Source of the DNA: Roseiconus nitratireducens
Lineage (GTDB): Bacteria > Planctomycetota > Planctomycetia > Pirellulales > Pirellulaceae
Reading direction: 5' to 3'
Assembly: GCF_008629675.1 (NCBI RefSeq)
Contig: NZ_VWOX01000003.1
Location: 620,001-684,000, forward strand
Length of the DNA stretch: 64,000 nucleotides
This document shows positions 46,149 to 57,473 of this stretch, piece by piece. Below the pieces are notes generated by a model. It worked only from the letters and a program-made list of their open reading frames with translations. It was not told where the DNA came from and made no database searches. A program made the position numbers and the translations under genes. Positions within the stretch are counted from its first letter, which is position 1. The number at the start of each line of letters is the position of its first letter.

Positions 46149-47825
46149 TTGAGCGTTTCGAACGAATCGAACACCCCCTACCAAGGGTACAAGTGGTGCG
46201 CTCGCGGTGACGTCAACGCGTTCTTCGGTCTGATGCTGGACAATCTGACCGGATTGTTTTTCCTGGTGATTCTGCTGTCGGGCTTCGGGTTTCCCACGGA
46301 CTTTGCGATCGCCGCGCTTGTCCCGGGAACGGCATTGGGCGTGTTGGTGGGCGACCTGGCGTTTGTCTGGATCGCGTTCCGGTTGTCGAAGCGCAAGCGG
46401 TCGAGCGACGTCACCGCCATGCCGTTGGGGTTGGACACGCCCAGCGTGTTCGGAATCACCCTGTTCATCCTGGGACCGTCGTTTCGCGAAGGGGTGGACG
46501 CGCTGGGGCTTTCGCCGACGGACGCAGCGTATCGGACCTGGCACATCGGAATCTGGTGCATCGTTCTGAGCGGCATCTTGAAACTGGCATTGGCTCCGGC
46601 CACCAACTGGGTTCGAACCGTCGTCCCGCGGGCCGGTTTGTTGGGATCCCTGGCGGCGATCGCGCTGGTCCTGATCAGTTTCATCCCGCTTTCCGAAATC
46701 CTGGGGCATCCGCTGCCGGGGCTGGTTGCGTTGGCAATCGTGTTGACGACGTTGATCGCCCGCGTGGAATTCCCCGGCCGTCTCCCGGGGACGCTGGGGG
46801 CCCTGCTCGTGGCCGGGCTGCTGTATTACCTGATGTGCGGGCTAGGAATCGACGGCTACAAATTTCCCACGCTAAGCCCCGTGGAATGGTTCCCCACCCG
46901 GTGGCTGGAAAGTTGGCAATTGGCGTGGATCTCCGACGGGTCCGACGCGCTGCACTACCTGCCGATCGCGCTTCCGTTTGCCATCGCCACGGTCGTCGGC
47001 GGCATCGACTGCACCGAAAGCGCCGCGGCAGCCGGCGACACGTACGACACTCGAACCGTGATCGCCGTCGAAGCGGTCGCCACGCTTGTTGCGGGGCTCT
47101 CCGGGGGCGTCATCCAGACGACACCTTACATCGGGCACCCGGCCTACAAAGCCATGGGTGGCCGCGCCGCGTACACGTTGGGGACGGCATTGCTGATCGG
47201 GTCAGCAGGCTTGATCGGCTACTTCACGGTACTGAACGATCTCATCCCCAAGCCGGCGGTGATGCCGATTCTGGTTTTCATCGGCCTGGAGATCACGGCC
47301 CAAAGTTTCGCGGCGACGCCCAAGCGTCACTACGCGGCGGTCGCCTTTGCCTGCTTGCCCGCGCTGGCGGTCCTGGCGCTGAATCTGTCGGATCAGATCC
47401 TGGGCGACCCGGCACTCGCCAAAGCCGGATTATCGCTGGCGGACCTAAAAGCCAATTTGCAAGAGAACTACGCCACGATCACGATGCTCAGCAGCGGATT
47501 CATTTTGACCAGCCTGCTGTGGGCCTGGGGATTGGCGGCCTCGATCGATCATCGCTTGAAAACGGCGGGCGTCGTGTTTTTGGTCTGCGCCGGTTTGACC
47601 TTGTTCGGATTGATTCATTCACCGCTCGCCGGCAGCCAACTGTTTGTCCCCGCCGGACCGGCCGGTTGGGGAGACATCGTGCTGGCGGCGGAGAAACGTT
47701 CCAAGGTTTTTGAGTTTGCCGGCGGATACGCCCTGATCGGAGTCTTGTTGTTGCTGTGGACACGTCTGATCCCATCACGACCCGCAGGGGACGCCGTGAC
47801 CGATCGCAGCGACGGGTTAGACTGA
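46149..47825 (+). CDS. Purine/uracil-type permease (NCS2/AzgA-like)
   Basis: 558 residues from a TTG supported by GAGG seven bases upstream. It has about 12 membrane spans, with the N-terminal GDVNAFFGLMLDNLTGLFFL, SSDVTAMPLGLDTPSVFGIT and LPIALPFAIATVVGGIDCTE (a family-type stretch resembling the NCS2 substrate region), then SGGVIQTTPYIGHPAYKAMG. The AzgA/NCS2 superfamily imports nucleobases with protons. Substrate choice cannot be told from the sequence. The next small membrane gene starts 5 nt after its stop and is likely co-transcribed. Confidence 0.85.
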   Translation: MSVSNESNTPYQGYKWCARGDVNAFFGLMLDNLTGLFFLVILLSGFGFPTDFAIAALVPGTALGVLVGDLAFVWIAFRLSKRKRSSDVTAMPLGLDTPSVFGITLFILGPSFREGVDALGLSPTDAAYRTWHIGIWCIVLSGILKLALAPATNWVRTVVPRAGLLGSLAAIALVLISFIPLSEILGHPLPGLVALAIVLTTLIARVEFPGRLPGTLGALLVAGLLYYLMCGLGIDGYKFPTLSPVEWFPTRWLESWQLAWISDGSDALHYLPIALPFAIATVVGGIDCTESAAAAGDTYDTRTVIAVEAVATLVAGLSGGVIQTTPYIGHPAYKAMGGRAAYTLGTALLIGSAGLIGYFTVLNDLIPKPAVMPILVFIGLEITAQSFAATPKRHYAAVAFACLPALAVLALNLSDQILGDPALAKAGLSLADLKANLQENYATITMLSSGFILTSLLWAWGLAASIDHRLKTAGVVFLVCAGLTLFGLIHSPLAGSQLFVPAGPAGWGDIVLAAEKRSKVFEFAGGYALIGVLLLLWTRLIPSRPAGDAVTDRSDGLD

Positions 47826-47830
47826 GCCGG

Positions 47831-48223
47831 ATGGTTGGCAACAAAGACGCTTCGAGAAACAGCTCCACGCGGAATTCGTCCGGCAAGCCGCCGGAAGATC
47901 TCCGACGTTGGCTGACATTGGTGGTGGCGATCGTCTTTCTGGCGATCTCCCTGGGCGCCTGGTGGTTCGGATCGGACGCGTCGGGAAGCTCGAATTTTCT
48001 TTCCGCCGCCTCCGGACGCATCGGGATCGTGTTGGCCGCCCTGTGGTTGGCCTGGCCCTCATTGAAACGGCCAGCCAAATGGCTGCCGGCCAGCGCGCCG
48101 GTGATTGGCATCATCGCGCTGATCGTCGTCGCCGCGCAGCCGAAATTGATTCTGCCGGCGATCCCCATCGTGGCCGGTCTGGTCACGCTCTCGGCCTTGG
48201 TGCGAGCCTTTCGGCGGGCGTGA
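47831..48223 (+). CDS. Small membrane protein
   Basis: 130 residues from the ATG at 47831. Basic N-terminus, then three hydrophobic spans (LTLVVAIVFLAISLGAWWFG, GRIGIVLAALWLAWP, VIGIIALIVVAAQPKLILPA IPIVAG). It begins 5 nt after the permease stop, so it is probably its operon partner. No family recognised. Confidence 0.72.
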   Translation: MVGNKDASRNSSTRNSSGKPPEDLRRWLTLVVAIVFLAISLGAWWFGSDASGSSNFLSAASGRIGIVLAALWLAWPSLKRPAKWLPASAPVIGIIALIVVAAQPKLILPAIPIVAGLVTLSALVRAFRRA

Positions 48224-48334
48224 GTTCGGCGGAGATTCCGGTCGGCGCGAATCCGGCCGGCGAGAGATCTGTGGCCGCCGACGACCGCAACGTCCGAATC
48301 CGTTGGACGAACGGTCATTGCCGCGGCGTGGCGA

Positions 48335-49912
<1,578 letters not shown>

Positions 49913-50501
49913 CAACATCTCCTCCGATCCCGGCTTGGCATAGTCGTCTTGGTCCGGGAGTAGGAAAGCAGCGCGGATGCCGCCCCCCGCTGAAGGCAGT
50001 GCTCGAATCATAGCAAGTTGTTTATCTTGAAGGGTTTGCGAGAAAACTCCGCCGGTCACCGTGGCGTCTCGTGATGCGAAAAGTCAACAAGCCGGTGTTG
50101 CCGAGACTCAACGGAAGTGGCGACAAATCTCAGTCGTCGCGAACAACCGACGTCGCAACCACCGCAGGCGGGATCTGGACGAGCTTCGAACGCGTCGGTC
50201 GCTTGGGGAAACAGATCCAAATCGAGATTGCACGCAATTATTCCGGGGGGTGCCAACGAAATGCCCCATTCGTGGACAACCCTACGTCATCAACGAAGCA
50301 CTTAACGCAAAACCCTGGGGAATTTAGACTGGGGGAGGTGTCGGAGAGTTCCCCGGTTTTGCGCGCGTCGGACCTCGGCAATCCTTTCCTCGCGCGAAGA
50401 CGTCTCGGCCACTTGCGGAAGGCGGATCGATCCTGCTGCAGTCTGTCGAAACCCACCGGTTCGGCGGCTGTTCCCGTTTCCTTTGAAAGACTGATAATTC
50501 C
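49913..50501. other. Intergenic region between sigma factor and glnE
   Basis: 589 nt between divergent genes. The leftward sigma-factor leader with its RBS lies at the left end. I see no convincing small gene; the short frames present have no family character. A GGGGAATTTAGACT stretch near 50320 could be part of a promoter, but this is weak. Confidence 0.4.
49919..49925 (-). promoter_or_regulatory. Ribosome binding site of the sigma-70 gene
   Basis: Reverse strand GGAGGAG directly before ATG TTG ATG. Spacing favours the second ATG (49912), with the core GGAGG eight bases upstream. Confidence 0.75.
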
Positions 50502-53500
50502 GTGCAGCCGCCGTCTTCTTCGAGTCCTCAGACGCCATCCGCCGACTCCACCACCAGCGACAACGGGTCGTTCGACTGGATCGATCCCCAACGCTTCGAT
50601 CATTGGCCGACCGCGGAGAATCACCTCCGTTCGATTTGGAACTGCGGCGCCCCCGCGGATCTGCTGGCCATGCTGCGAGACCGCTTGCAGCAACACTTCC
50701 ACGACATGGACGATCTGGATTCGACCGTGGCGAATTTGGATCGCTTCATCGCGGCCAGTCGCTCGCCGACGTCGCTGTTGGCCCTGTTCGAACGCGACGA
50801 GGCCGCATTGCCGGCCTTGTTGCAGGTGTTTGCCACCAGCCAAACGTTGGCCAACCGCTTGATCGCCGATCCGGAAAGCTTTGACCTGATGCGGGCCAGC
50901 GACGGCCAACCCGCCGAGCGCAAGTTTCTCGTTGACGAGTTGGTGACCGAATTGGGTCAGCTGGAAAGTCCCAGCAGGGCGGCGCTGGCGATCCGCAAGT
51001 TTGTCAGCCGGGAAGTGATCCGGATCGCCTACGGCGAATTCGTCCGCGACCTCAGTCCCGACAGCGTCGGTCGCCAATTGGCGTTCGTCGCCGACGCCGT
51101 GCTCGAAGCCGCAATCCAGTTCGTCACGCGGCGGCTGGCAAAACAGGTCGGGATCCCTCGCCGAATCGATGACCGGCCGGTCCAAATGACCGTGATCGGT
51201 TTGGGACATCTCGGTGGAAAAGAAATGGGATATGGCAATCCGTTGGAGTTGCTGTTCCTGTACGACGCGATTGAAGAGAAGAACCAGGCGCATCGAGACT
51301 TTGTGGACCAATTCGCCCGGGATGTGATCCAGCTGGTAGGATCCGACGACGGAGCCGCCCTGTCGTTCGCCGTCGATACCTCCTTTCGTCCGCTGGGCCA
51401 CGACGTGCTGATCGGCAGCAGCGACTTGACCGCCAAACGTCTGGAGTCCGAGGGACGGACCTGGCAGCGCGTGGCACTGACCAAGGCACGCGTGGTTGCC
51501 GGATCGCCAAGCCTGGGAAAACAATTTCTCTCCCGGCTGCAACCGTGGATCTTTCGCCGGTTCATGAGCCGGCAAGACTTCGCCGATATTCGTTCCCTGC
51601 GCCGCAAACTGAAACGACGCTTCGAATCGGAACAGACCGACGGCGACGATGTCAGCGTCGCCCCCGGTGGTCGGGACGACATCGAGCTGATGATCCAGTT
51701 CCTGCAGTTATTGCATGGGGGCGACAGCAAGTCTGTCCGCGTCGGCAGCACGACCGAGGCGATCGACGCGCTGGAACGCGAAAAATGCCTGACGCACCAG
51801 GAAGCAAGCGTGCTGGCCAAGGGCTACGGCCGGCTGTGCCGACTGCAGCACCAGTTGTCGGTGATGTTCGGCCGCTACACGAGCTGTCTGCCGCATGACG
51901 ACCTGATGCGCCGTCGCCTGGCGTGGCAATTGGGCGTGAGAAGCCCCAACGGCGTCGGCGGCGATCTGGATCGATTTCAATCGCAGCTGCGGGACACCTT
52001 TGCGCTCAATCGGAAAGTGTTGAACCACCTGATGGTCGACGCGCCCCAGGCCGATGATGCGGATCAGCCGGAGGACTTCGCCGTCGAAACCGAATTGGTG
52101 CTGGACCCGTCACCCGATCCTGAACTGGTGCGGCAGGTGTTATCGCGGCATTCGCTCAGCGACCCGATGCGAGCGATGGATGACCTGACGTCGCTGGCGA
52201 CCGAATCGGTACGATTCCTGTCCCAACGTCGGTGTCGTCACTTCTTTGCATCCATCGCCCCCGACCTGCTGTCCGAGATCGCCAAGACGCCGGCCCCCGA
52301 CCGGACGCTACGGACGATGTCCGAAGTCGCCGATTCGATCGGCGGCAAAGCCAGCTTGTGGGAGTTGCTCGGAACCAACCGCGCGACCATGCAACTGATG
52401 ATTCGGCTTTGCGCCGCGACGCCGTACCTGAGCGACATCTTGATCGAAATGCCGGGCATGATCGACGAATTGATCGATTCCCTGCTCATGGACCGGCTGC
52501 CATCGGCCGAGCGTCTGGACGCCCAATCGATCGACCTGTGTCGACGGGCCGCCGACATCGACATGGTCTTGCACGGATTCAAGAACAGCGCCCATTTGAT
52601 GATCGGCGTCCGCGACATGCTGGGGAAGGAACCGGTCGAAGCGACACATCGCTCGCTGTCCGACACCGCCGAGGCCTGTGTCCGTCGGGTTGCCGAGTAC
52701 GAACAGGAACGTTTGGCGGTCCGCTTCGGCGATCCGGTTGATGAACACGGCCAGCCGGCCGAACTGGTCGCGTTGGCCTTGGGAAAGTTCGGCGGACGCG
52801 AACCGAATTATCACAGCGACCTGGACGTGGTGTTCCTGTACACCGGCGATGGCCAAACCCAACGACGCGTCGGCGGCCCGCGCAAGACGATCACCAACGC
52901 ACAGTTCTTCAATCAATTGACCGCCGCGATCGTCAGCCGCATCAACCACTCCAGCGATTACGGTCGCCTGTACGAATTGGACGGTCGGTTGCGCCCCACC
53001 GGCGAGGAAGGCGTCCTGGCGGTTTCCCTGGATCAATTCATGCAGCGGTTTCAGCGGGGCTTGGCGCCGCTGTGGCAACGGCTGGCGCTTTGCAAAGCGC
53101 GAGTGATCACCGGATCGCGGCATGTCCGACGCCGGGCAAACACCGCCTTGGTGGACACGCTGCGAATGTCCAAATGGCACGGCGCGATGGCCGGTGAAAT
53201 CCGTGACTTGCGGATGCGAATGCAGGAGACCGCGGGAGACGAAAACCTGAAGCGTGGTCCCGGTGGCACGGTCGACGTGGAACTGATTGCCCAAATGCTG
53301 ACGCTGAGAAACATTGCGGAATGTCCCGACATTCTGGCCAGTGGCACGATCGAATCGTTGGGAAAGCTGGCTGATGCGGAACGGTTGTCTCACGAGCACG
53401 CCGCCAAGCTGATCAACAACTACCGAACACTCCGCGGTGTGGAGGCAAACCTCCGGCTGATGAACACGCCGGCGCGTCACGAATTGCCGGACGACGAAGC

Positions 53501-53639
53501 GATGATGCGCGACCTGGCGTTTTTGATGCAGGAACCCGATCCGCAAATGATCGAAGCGCTCGTCCGCCAGGCTCGCATGATCAATCGCCACATCTTCAAC
53601 GAAATCTTTGACTCCCAGACGTCGGATCTGCCGACCTGA
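50502..53639 (+). CDS. glnE: Glutamine synthetase adenylyltransferase (GlnE) with altered N-terminal site
   Basis: 1045 residues from the GTG at 50502. Two nucleotidyltransferase halves joined by a helical linker, as in GlnE. The C-terminal adenylylation half is intact: LGKFGGREPNYHSDLDVVF with D773 and D775, plus YELDGRLRPTGEEG and KRGPGGTVDVELIAQML. The N-terminal deadenylylase half reads LGHLGGKEMGYGNPLELLFL, so the SDxD pattern (as in E. coli SSDIDLIF) has become N246-P-L-E249; the later DMRLRP-like site is DTSFRP, losing one Arg. The family is certain. If the N-half is inactive, the protein may only adenylylate glutamine synthetase, with another enzyme reversing it, or be controlled differently. 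Confidence 0.92.
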   Translation: MQPPSSSSPQTPSADSTTSDNGSFDWIDPQRFDHWPTAENHLRSIWNCGAPADLLAMLRDRLQQHFHDMDDLDSTVANLDRFIAASRSPTSLLALFERDEAALPALLQVFATSQTLANRLIADPESFDLMRASDGQPAERKFLVDELVTELGQLESPSRAALAIRKFVSREVIRIAYGEFVRDLSPDSVGRQLAFVADAVLEAAIQFVTRRLAKQVGIPRRIDDRPVQMTVIGLGHLGGKEMGYGNPLELLFLYDAIEEKNQAHRDFVDQFARDVIQLVGSDDGAALSFAVDTSFRPLGHDVLIGSSDLTAKRLESEGRTWQRVALTKARVVAGSPSLGKQFLSRLQPWIFRRFMSRQDFADIRSLRRKLKRRFESEQTDGDDVSVAPGGRDDIELMIQFLQLLHGGDSKSVRVGSTTEAIDALEREKCLTHQEASVLAKGYGRLCRLQHQLSVMFGRYTSCLPHDDLMRRRLAWQLGVRSPNGVGGDLDRFQSQLRDTFALNRKVLNHLMVDAPQADDADQPEDFAVETELVLDPSPDPELVRQVLSRHSLSDPMRAMDDLTSLATESVRFLSQRRCRHFFASIAPDLLSEIAKTPAPDRTLRTMSEVADSIGGKASLWELLGTNRATMQLMIRLCAATPYLSDILIEMPGMIDELIDSLLMDRLPSAERLDAQSIDLCRRAADIDMVLHGFKNSAHLMIGVRDMLGKEPVEATHRSLSDTAEACVRRVAEYEQERLAVRFGDPVDEHGQPAELVALALGKFGGREPNYHSDLDVVFLYTGDGQTQRRVGGPRKTITNAQFFNQLTAAIVSRINHSSDYGRLYELDGRLRPTGEEGVLAVSLDQFMQRFQRGLAPLWQRLALCKARVITGSRHVRRRANTALVDTLRMSKWHGAMAGEIRDLRMRMQETAGDENLKRGPGGTVDVELIAQMLTLRNIAECPDILASGTIESLGKLADAERLSHEHAAKLINNYRTLRGVEANLRLMNTPARHELPDDEAMMRDLAFLMQEPDPQMIEALVRQARMINRHIFNEIFDSQTSDLPT

Positions 53640-53796
53640 CCGACGGAAGCACGTCTCCACGCCGAACCCGCCCGAAGCGATTCCCGAGCGCCGAACGGAT
53701 GGCCGGGAAGCAGCCCCGCGTCGCAACCGGTACGCTGTGCGTCTCGCGGCCCCCTCGCTTGACCCCCATCCACCGTTCCTTCCGGAAAGTTCTTTC

Positions 53797-55530
53797 GTGA
53801 CTCCTGACTTCCCCAAAGACCCCGCCCAGCTTCGTTCCGCCCGCTGGTTTGCTCCCGACGACATGCGATCCTTCGGTCACCGCTCGCGGTTGAAGGGGAT
53901 GGGCTTTGACGACGTGGATTACCAGGACCGGCCGGTGGTCGCGATCCTGAACACGTGGAGCGAAATGAACACCTGCCATTCGCACTTTCGCGATCGGGCG
54001 TCCGAGGTCCGCCGCGGAATCCTGCAGGCAGGCGGATTCCCGGTGGAGGTTCCGGTGATGTCGCTGGGCGAGATGATGATGAAGCCCACGACCATGCTGT
54101 ATCGCAACCTGCTGGCGATGGAGGTCGAGGAAGTTTTGCGCTGCCACCCGATCGACGCGGCGGTGTTGATGGGCGGATGCGACAAGACCGTCCCGGCGAT
54201 GCTGATGGGGGCGATCAGCGCCGACATCCCATCGATTTTTTTTCCCGCCGGCCCGATGCTGAAGGGACGCTGGAAAAACGAAACGCTGGGCAGCGGTAGC
54301 GACGTCTGGAAGTACTGGGATGAACGTGTCGCCGGAAACCTTTGCGACCGCGACTGGAACTGCATCGAAAACTGTATCGCCCGATCGGCCGGCACCTGCA
54401 TGACCATGGGGACCGCCAGCACGATGGCATGCGTGACCGAAGCGATGGGCATGTCGCTGGGCGGTGCCGCTTGCACTCCAGCGGTTTTTGCCGATCACAG
54501 CCGCCTGGCCACCCGCACCGGTCGCCTGGCGGTGGAAATGGCTTGGCGAAACCTGAAACCGTCGGACGTGCTGTCGCCGGCTTCCATTGAGAACGGCGTC
54601 AAAACCTCGCTGGCCATCGGCGGCAGCACCAACGCCATCGTGCACCTGATTGCGATCGCGGGTCGGCTGGGAATGGAACTGACCCTGCAACGGTTTGACG
54701 AGATTTCGCGTTCGACTCCGGTGCTGGCAGACATCCGCCCCGGCGGTCGCTTCTTGATGGAAGACTTTTACAACGCCGGTGGGCTCCCCGCGCTGCTGTC
54801 ACGACTGACCGACCTGATCGATACCGACTGCCGCACGGTGTCCGGGATCACGCTGGGCGAACAGATTCGGGACGCCGAAGTGATCGACAACGAAGTCATC
54901 CGCACGCGTGAGAATCCGGTGTCGGAGGCTGGAGGGACTTGTCTGTTGACCGGCAATCTGGCCCCCAACGGCTGTGTGATCAAGTCCATTGCGGCCGATC
55001 CGAAGTTACTGGTCCACCGTGGACCGGCGGTGGTCTTTGACAATTACCCGGAAATGAAACAACAGCTGCACGCCCCCGAGTTGGATGTCACCGCGGACAG
55101 CGTCTTGATCCTTCGCAACGCCGGACCGCTCGGTGCCCCGGGCTTTCCCGAATGGGGCATGTTGCCCATCCCGAAAAAGTTGCTGCAGTCGGGAATCCGC
55201 GACATGGTTCGCATCAGTGACGCCAGGATGAGCGGGACCAGCTACGGAACGTGCGTATTGCACATCGCGCCCGAGAGCGCCGCCGGCGGCCCCCTGGCGC
55301 ATGTCCACACCGGGGACATGATTGAAATCGATGTCCCGAATCGACGGATCCACTGGGACGTCTCCGATGACGAAATCCGAAAGCGACGGGACGCCAAACC
55401 GGTCACCAAACCCGTTCCCGAACGTGGCTATGGACGGTTGTATGCCAAGCACGTCACCCAGGCTGACCAGGGTTGCGACTTTGACTTTCTGGTCGGGCGG
55501 TCCCCCGGGCAGGAGCCTGGCATTCACTAG
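53797..55530 (+). CDS. Aldonate dehydratase of the IlvD/EDD family (arabinonate/xylonate type)
   Basis: 577 residues from the GTG at 53797, which has GGAAAG eight bases upstream; the frame is open further up but that part looks non-coding. Iron-sulfur ligands: Cys in NTWSEMNTCHSHF, Cys in LMGGCDKTVPAML and Cys in SAGTCMTMGTASTM. Substrate-site stretches KPTTMLYRNLLAMEVEEVLR and GSGSDVWKYWDERVAGNLCD match the L-arabinonate/D-xylonate dehydratase subgroup more than amino-acid IlvD. It would dehydrate a pentonate to 2-keto-3-deoxy-pentonate, the substrate of the dehydratase at 26-27 kb. Lies 157 nt after glnE. Confidence 0.9.
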   Translation: MTPDFPKDPAQLRSARWFAPDDMRSFGHRSRLKGMGFDDVDYQDRPVVAILNTWSEMNTCHSHFRDRASEVRRGILQAGGFPVEVPVMSLGEMMMKPTTMLYRNLLAMEVEEVLRCHPIDAAVLMGGCDKTVPAMLMGAISADIPSIFFPAGPMLKGRWKNETLGSGSDVWKYWDERVAGNLCDRDWNCIENCIARSAGTCMTMGTASTMACVTEAMGMSLGGAACTPAVFADHSRLATRTGRLAVEMAWRNLKPSDVLSPASIENGVKTSLAIGGSTNAIVHLIAIAGRLGMELTLQRFDEISRSTPVLADIRPGGRFLMEDFYNAGGLPALLSRLTDLIDTDCRTVSGITLGEQIRDAEVIDNEVIRTRENPVSEAGGTCLLTGNLAPNGCVIKSIAADPKLLVHRGPAVVFDNYPEMKQQLHAPELDVTADSVLILRNAGPLGAPGFPEWGMLPIPKKLLQSGIRDMVRISDARMSGTSYGTCVLHIAPESAAGGPLAHVHTGDMIEIDVPNRRIHWDVSDDEIRKRRDAKPVTKPVPERGYGRLYAKHVTQADQGCDFDFLVGRSPGQEPGIH

Positions 55531-55557
55531 CGCCACGCGGCCAACGACGCGTCGACA

Positions 55558-56124
55558 TCAACCGCGATCACCGCGTGAGAACGGCTGGCGTCCCTCACCG
55601 GCCAGATACGCCGTGGCCGCCCCGCCAATCAGCCCGCAAAGATGTCCGTCCCAGCTGATCGGGGCCCCCGAGCTGGGCAAAATGCCTGACAGTAACGTTC
55701 CGCCGAACAGGATCCCCACCGCAATCGCCACCGCGATGGGGATGGGACTTCGGCGGACCAATCCGCCGACAAGAAAAAAACCGACCAGCCCAAAAACCAA
55801 TCCGCTGGCCCCGACGTGGTTGGCGTTTCGCCCGAACAACCACAGCAGCGCCGCGCCGACCAGGTACATCACGACCAGCAGCATCCACGGCGATCGGCGA
55901 CTCGCGACCAGCAATGCCAACAGAATCACCAACGACACGGAGTTGCTGAACAGGTGACTGAAGTCGGCGTGCAGGAACGGCATGAACAGGATGCCGGCCA
56001 AGCCATCCCATGTTCGCGGTTGCAACCCATAGTCCGTCAACCGGTACGGGATCGTCGCGTCGACGATGCGCACCAACCACATCGCCAGCAGCAACACGCC
56101 GATCCAGTAGAATTCCTTTCGCAT
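55558..56124 (-). CDS. Rhomboid-family intramembrane serine protease
   Basis: 188 residues from the ATG at 56124. About six membrane spans. The catalytic set is intact: HADFSHLFSNSVSL with the His/Asn of the first conserved motif, Ser in VGASGLVFGLVGFF and His in WDGHLCGLIGG. The protein is at the short end of the family. It would cleave membrane-protein substrates in the plane of the membrane. Its end converges on the aldonate dehydratase gene (27-nt gap). Confidence 0.93.
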   Translation of the reverse strand: MRKEFYWIGVLLLAMWLVRIVDATIPYRLTDYGLQPRTWDGLAGILFMPFLHADFSHLFSNSVSLVILLALLVASRRSPWMLLVVMYLVGAALLWLFGRNANHVGASGLVFGLVGFFLVGGLVRRSPIPIAVAIAVGILFGGTLLSGILPSSGAPISWDGHLCGLIGGAATAYLAGEGRQPFSRGDRG

Positions 56125-56181
56125 CCGACTTTGTGATGGTCCATGCAGTTGCCGCCACGATCTTGCGCGACCTAGCGTGGC

Positions 56182-56241
56182 TTGGCTGGTTTGGGCTTAG
56201 CTGGCAGGGGGTTGGCTAGTATGGGCTTGGCTGGCAAGAGC
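56182..56241 (+). repeat. 15-bp tandem repeat, four copies
   Basis: Units start at 56182, 56197, 56212 and 56227: TTGGCTGGTTTGGGC and close variants. They lie between the divergent rhomboid and alcohol dehydrogenase genes. In the frame of the downstream gene they would read as GLAG-like repeats, but the gene most likely starts at 56347. Confidence 0.85.
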
Positions 56242-56346
56242 TTGCCAATTCCGATCGCGGTCGACCTATCCTATCACGCCGTCGGACGGACGGCCGGACC
56301 GTTCGCGTGTGATACTCCACCGATTTCTTGCAATCCGACGACAACC

Positions 56347-57321
56347 ATGCACGCCATCACGCTCGATGCGGGAACCCTCCGTTTTCGCGATGATTATCCC
56401 CTGCCAACGCCAGGCGAGCAGGAATCACTGGTGCGCGTGATCCAAGCGGGCGTGTGCGAGACAGACCTGCAATTGGCACGTGGCTACATGGGCTTCAGCG
56501 GCGTCCCGGGGCATGAGTTCGTGGGCATCGCGGAGACCGGCGGTCACGCTGGTCGGCGAGTCGTCGGGGAGATTAATTGCAGTTGCGGTCAATGCGCCAC
56601 CTGCCAGGCCGGACGTCCCACCCATTGCCCCCACCGAACCGTCGTTGGGATCGATCGCCACGACGGAGCCTTTGCACAGTGGCTTGCCATTCCGGAATCC
56701 AACTTGCACGCGGTTCCCGAATCGGTCAGCGACGACCAGGCGGTCTTCGTCGAACCCCTTGCGGCCGCCTTTCAGATCACCGATCAGGTTGACATCACCA
56801 AGTCGGATCGTGTGGCCGTGATCGGCGACGGACGCCTCGGGTTCCTCTCCGCACAGGTTCTGTCACTCCACAGCGAACACGTGACGGTGTTCGGAAAACA
56901 TCAACACAAACTCGCACGCTTCGCCGACAAGGGCCAATCCGTCGCCACAGTCGCGGCGCCGGACCCGGCAGATCTGCCACACCATGCGTTTGATGTGGTT
57001 GTCGATTGCACCGGATCGACGACCGGATTGGGCATGGCGGTACAGCTGGTCCGACCTCGCGGGACGGTGGTGCTGAAAACGACCGTCGCCGGAACGCATG
57101 AACTGTCATTGGCGGCGATCGTGATCGACGAAATCAACTTGGTCGGATCGCGTTGCGGCCCGTTTGACAAGGCCATGGATGCCCTGCAGACCGGCGTCAT
57201 CGATGTCGACGGATTGATCACGAATCGCTTCCGGCTCGATCAGGTGGAGCAAGCGTTCCACTCGGCGACCCAACCGAATTCGTTCAAGGTCGTGTTTGAC
57301 ATCGGCTCCGATCCCCAATAG
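56347..57321 (+). CDS. Zinc-dependent alcohol dehydrogenase, MDR family
   Basis: 324 residues from the ATG at 56347. Catalytic-zinc Cys in QAGVCETDLQLARG, PGHEFVG with the second ligand, structural-zinc cluster NCSCGQCATCQAGRPTHCPH (four Cys), then a Rossmann NAD-binding part VAVIGDGRLGFLSAQVLSLH (GxGxxG-like) and VVDCTGSTTGLGMAVQLV. It oxidises an alcohol or sugar with NAD(P). Shorter than the usual 340-360. The substrate cannot be told; a link with sugar breakdown is possible given its neighbours. Confidence 0.9.
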   Translation: MHAITLDAGTLRFRDDYPLPTPGEQESLVRVIQAGVCETDLQLARGYMGFSGVPGHEFVGIAETGGHAGRRVVGEINCSCGQCATCQAGRPTHCPHRTVVGIDRHDGAFAQWLAIPESNLHAVPESVSDDQAVFVEPLAAAFQITDQVDITKSDRVAVIGDGRLGFLSAQVLSLHSEHVTVFGKHQHKLARFADKGQSVATVAAPDPADLPHHAFDVVVDCTGSTTGLGMAVQLVRPRGTVVLKTTVAGTHELSLAAIVIDEINLVGSRCGPFDKAMDALQTGVIDVDGLITNRFRLDQVEQAFHSATQPNSFKVVFDIGSDPQ

Positions 57322-57473
57322 GCAGCTGGAACCAACCGATTTCCGAGTCCGGAAACGAACGGGGCGGGGCGTCCCCCGCGCCGGCCATGGATTATTCTGA
57401 CGCATCCGCGTCGGCGACTCCCCCGTTTCTCGACACTTCCCCGTTTCCCGACCAATCGATGACCTGTGATCTT

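Noticed and set aside
50056..50256. 66-codon reverse frame before the sigma gene
   Set aside because: No start signal, no conserved character; more likely leader sequence.
56182..56346. Extension of the alcohol dehydrogenase into the 15-bp repeat
   Set aside because: Gives a GLAG-repeat leader absent from the family; ATG 56347 starts at the conserved fold.
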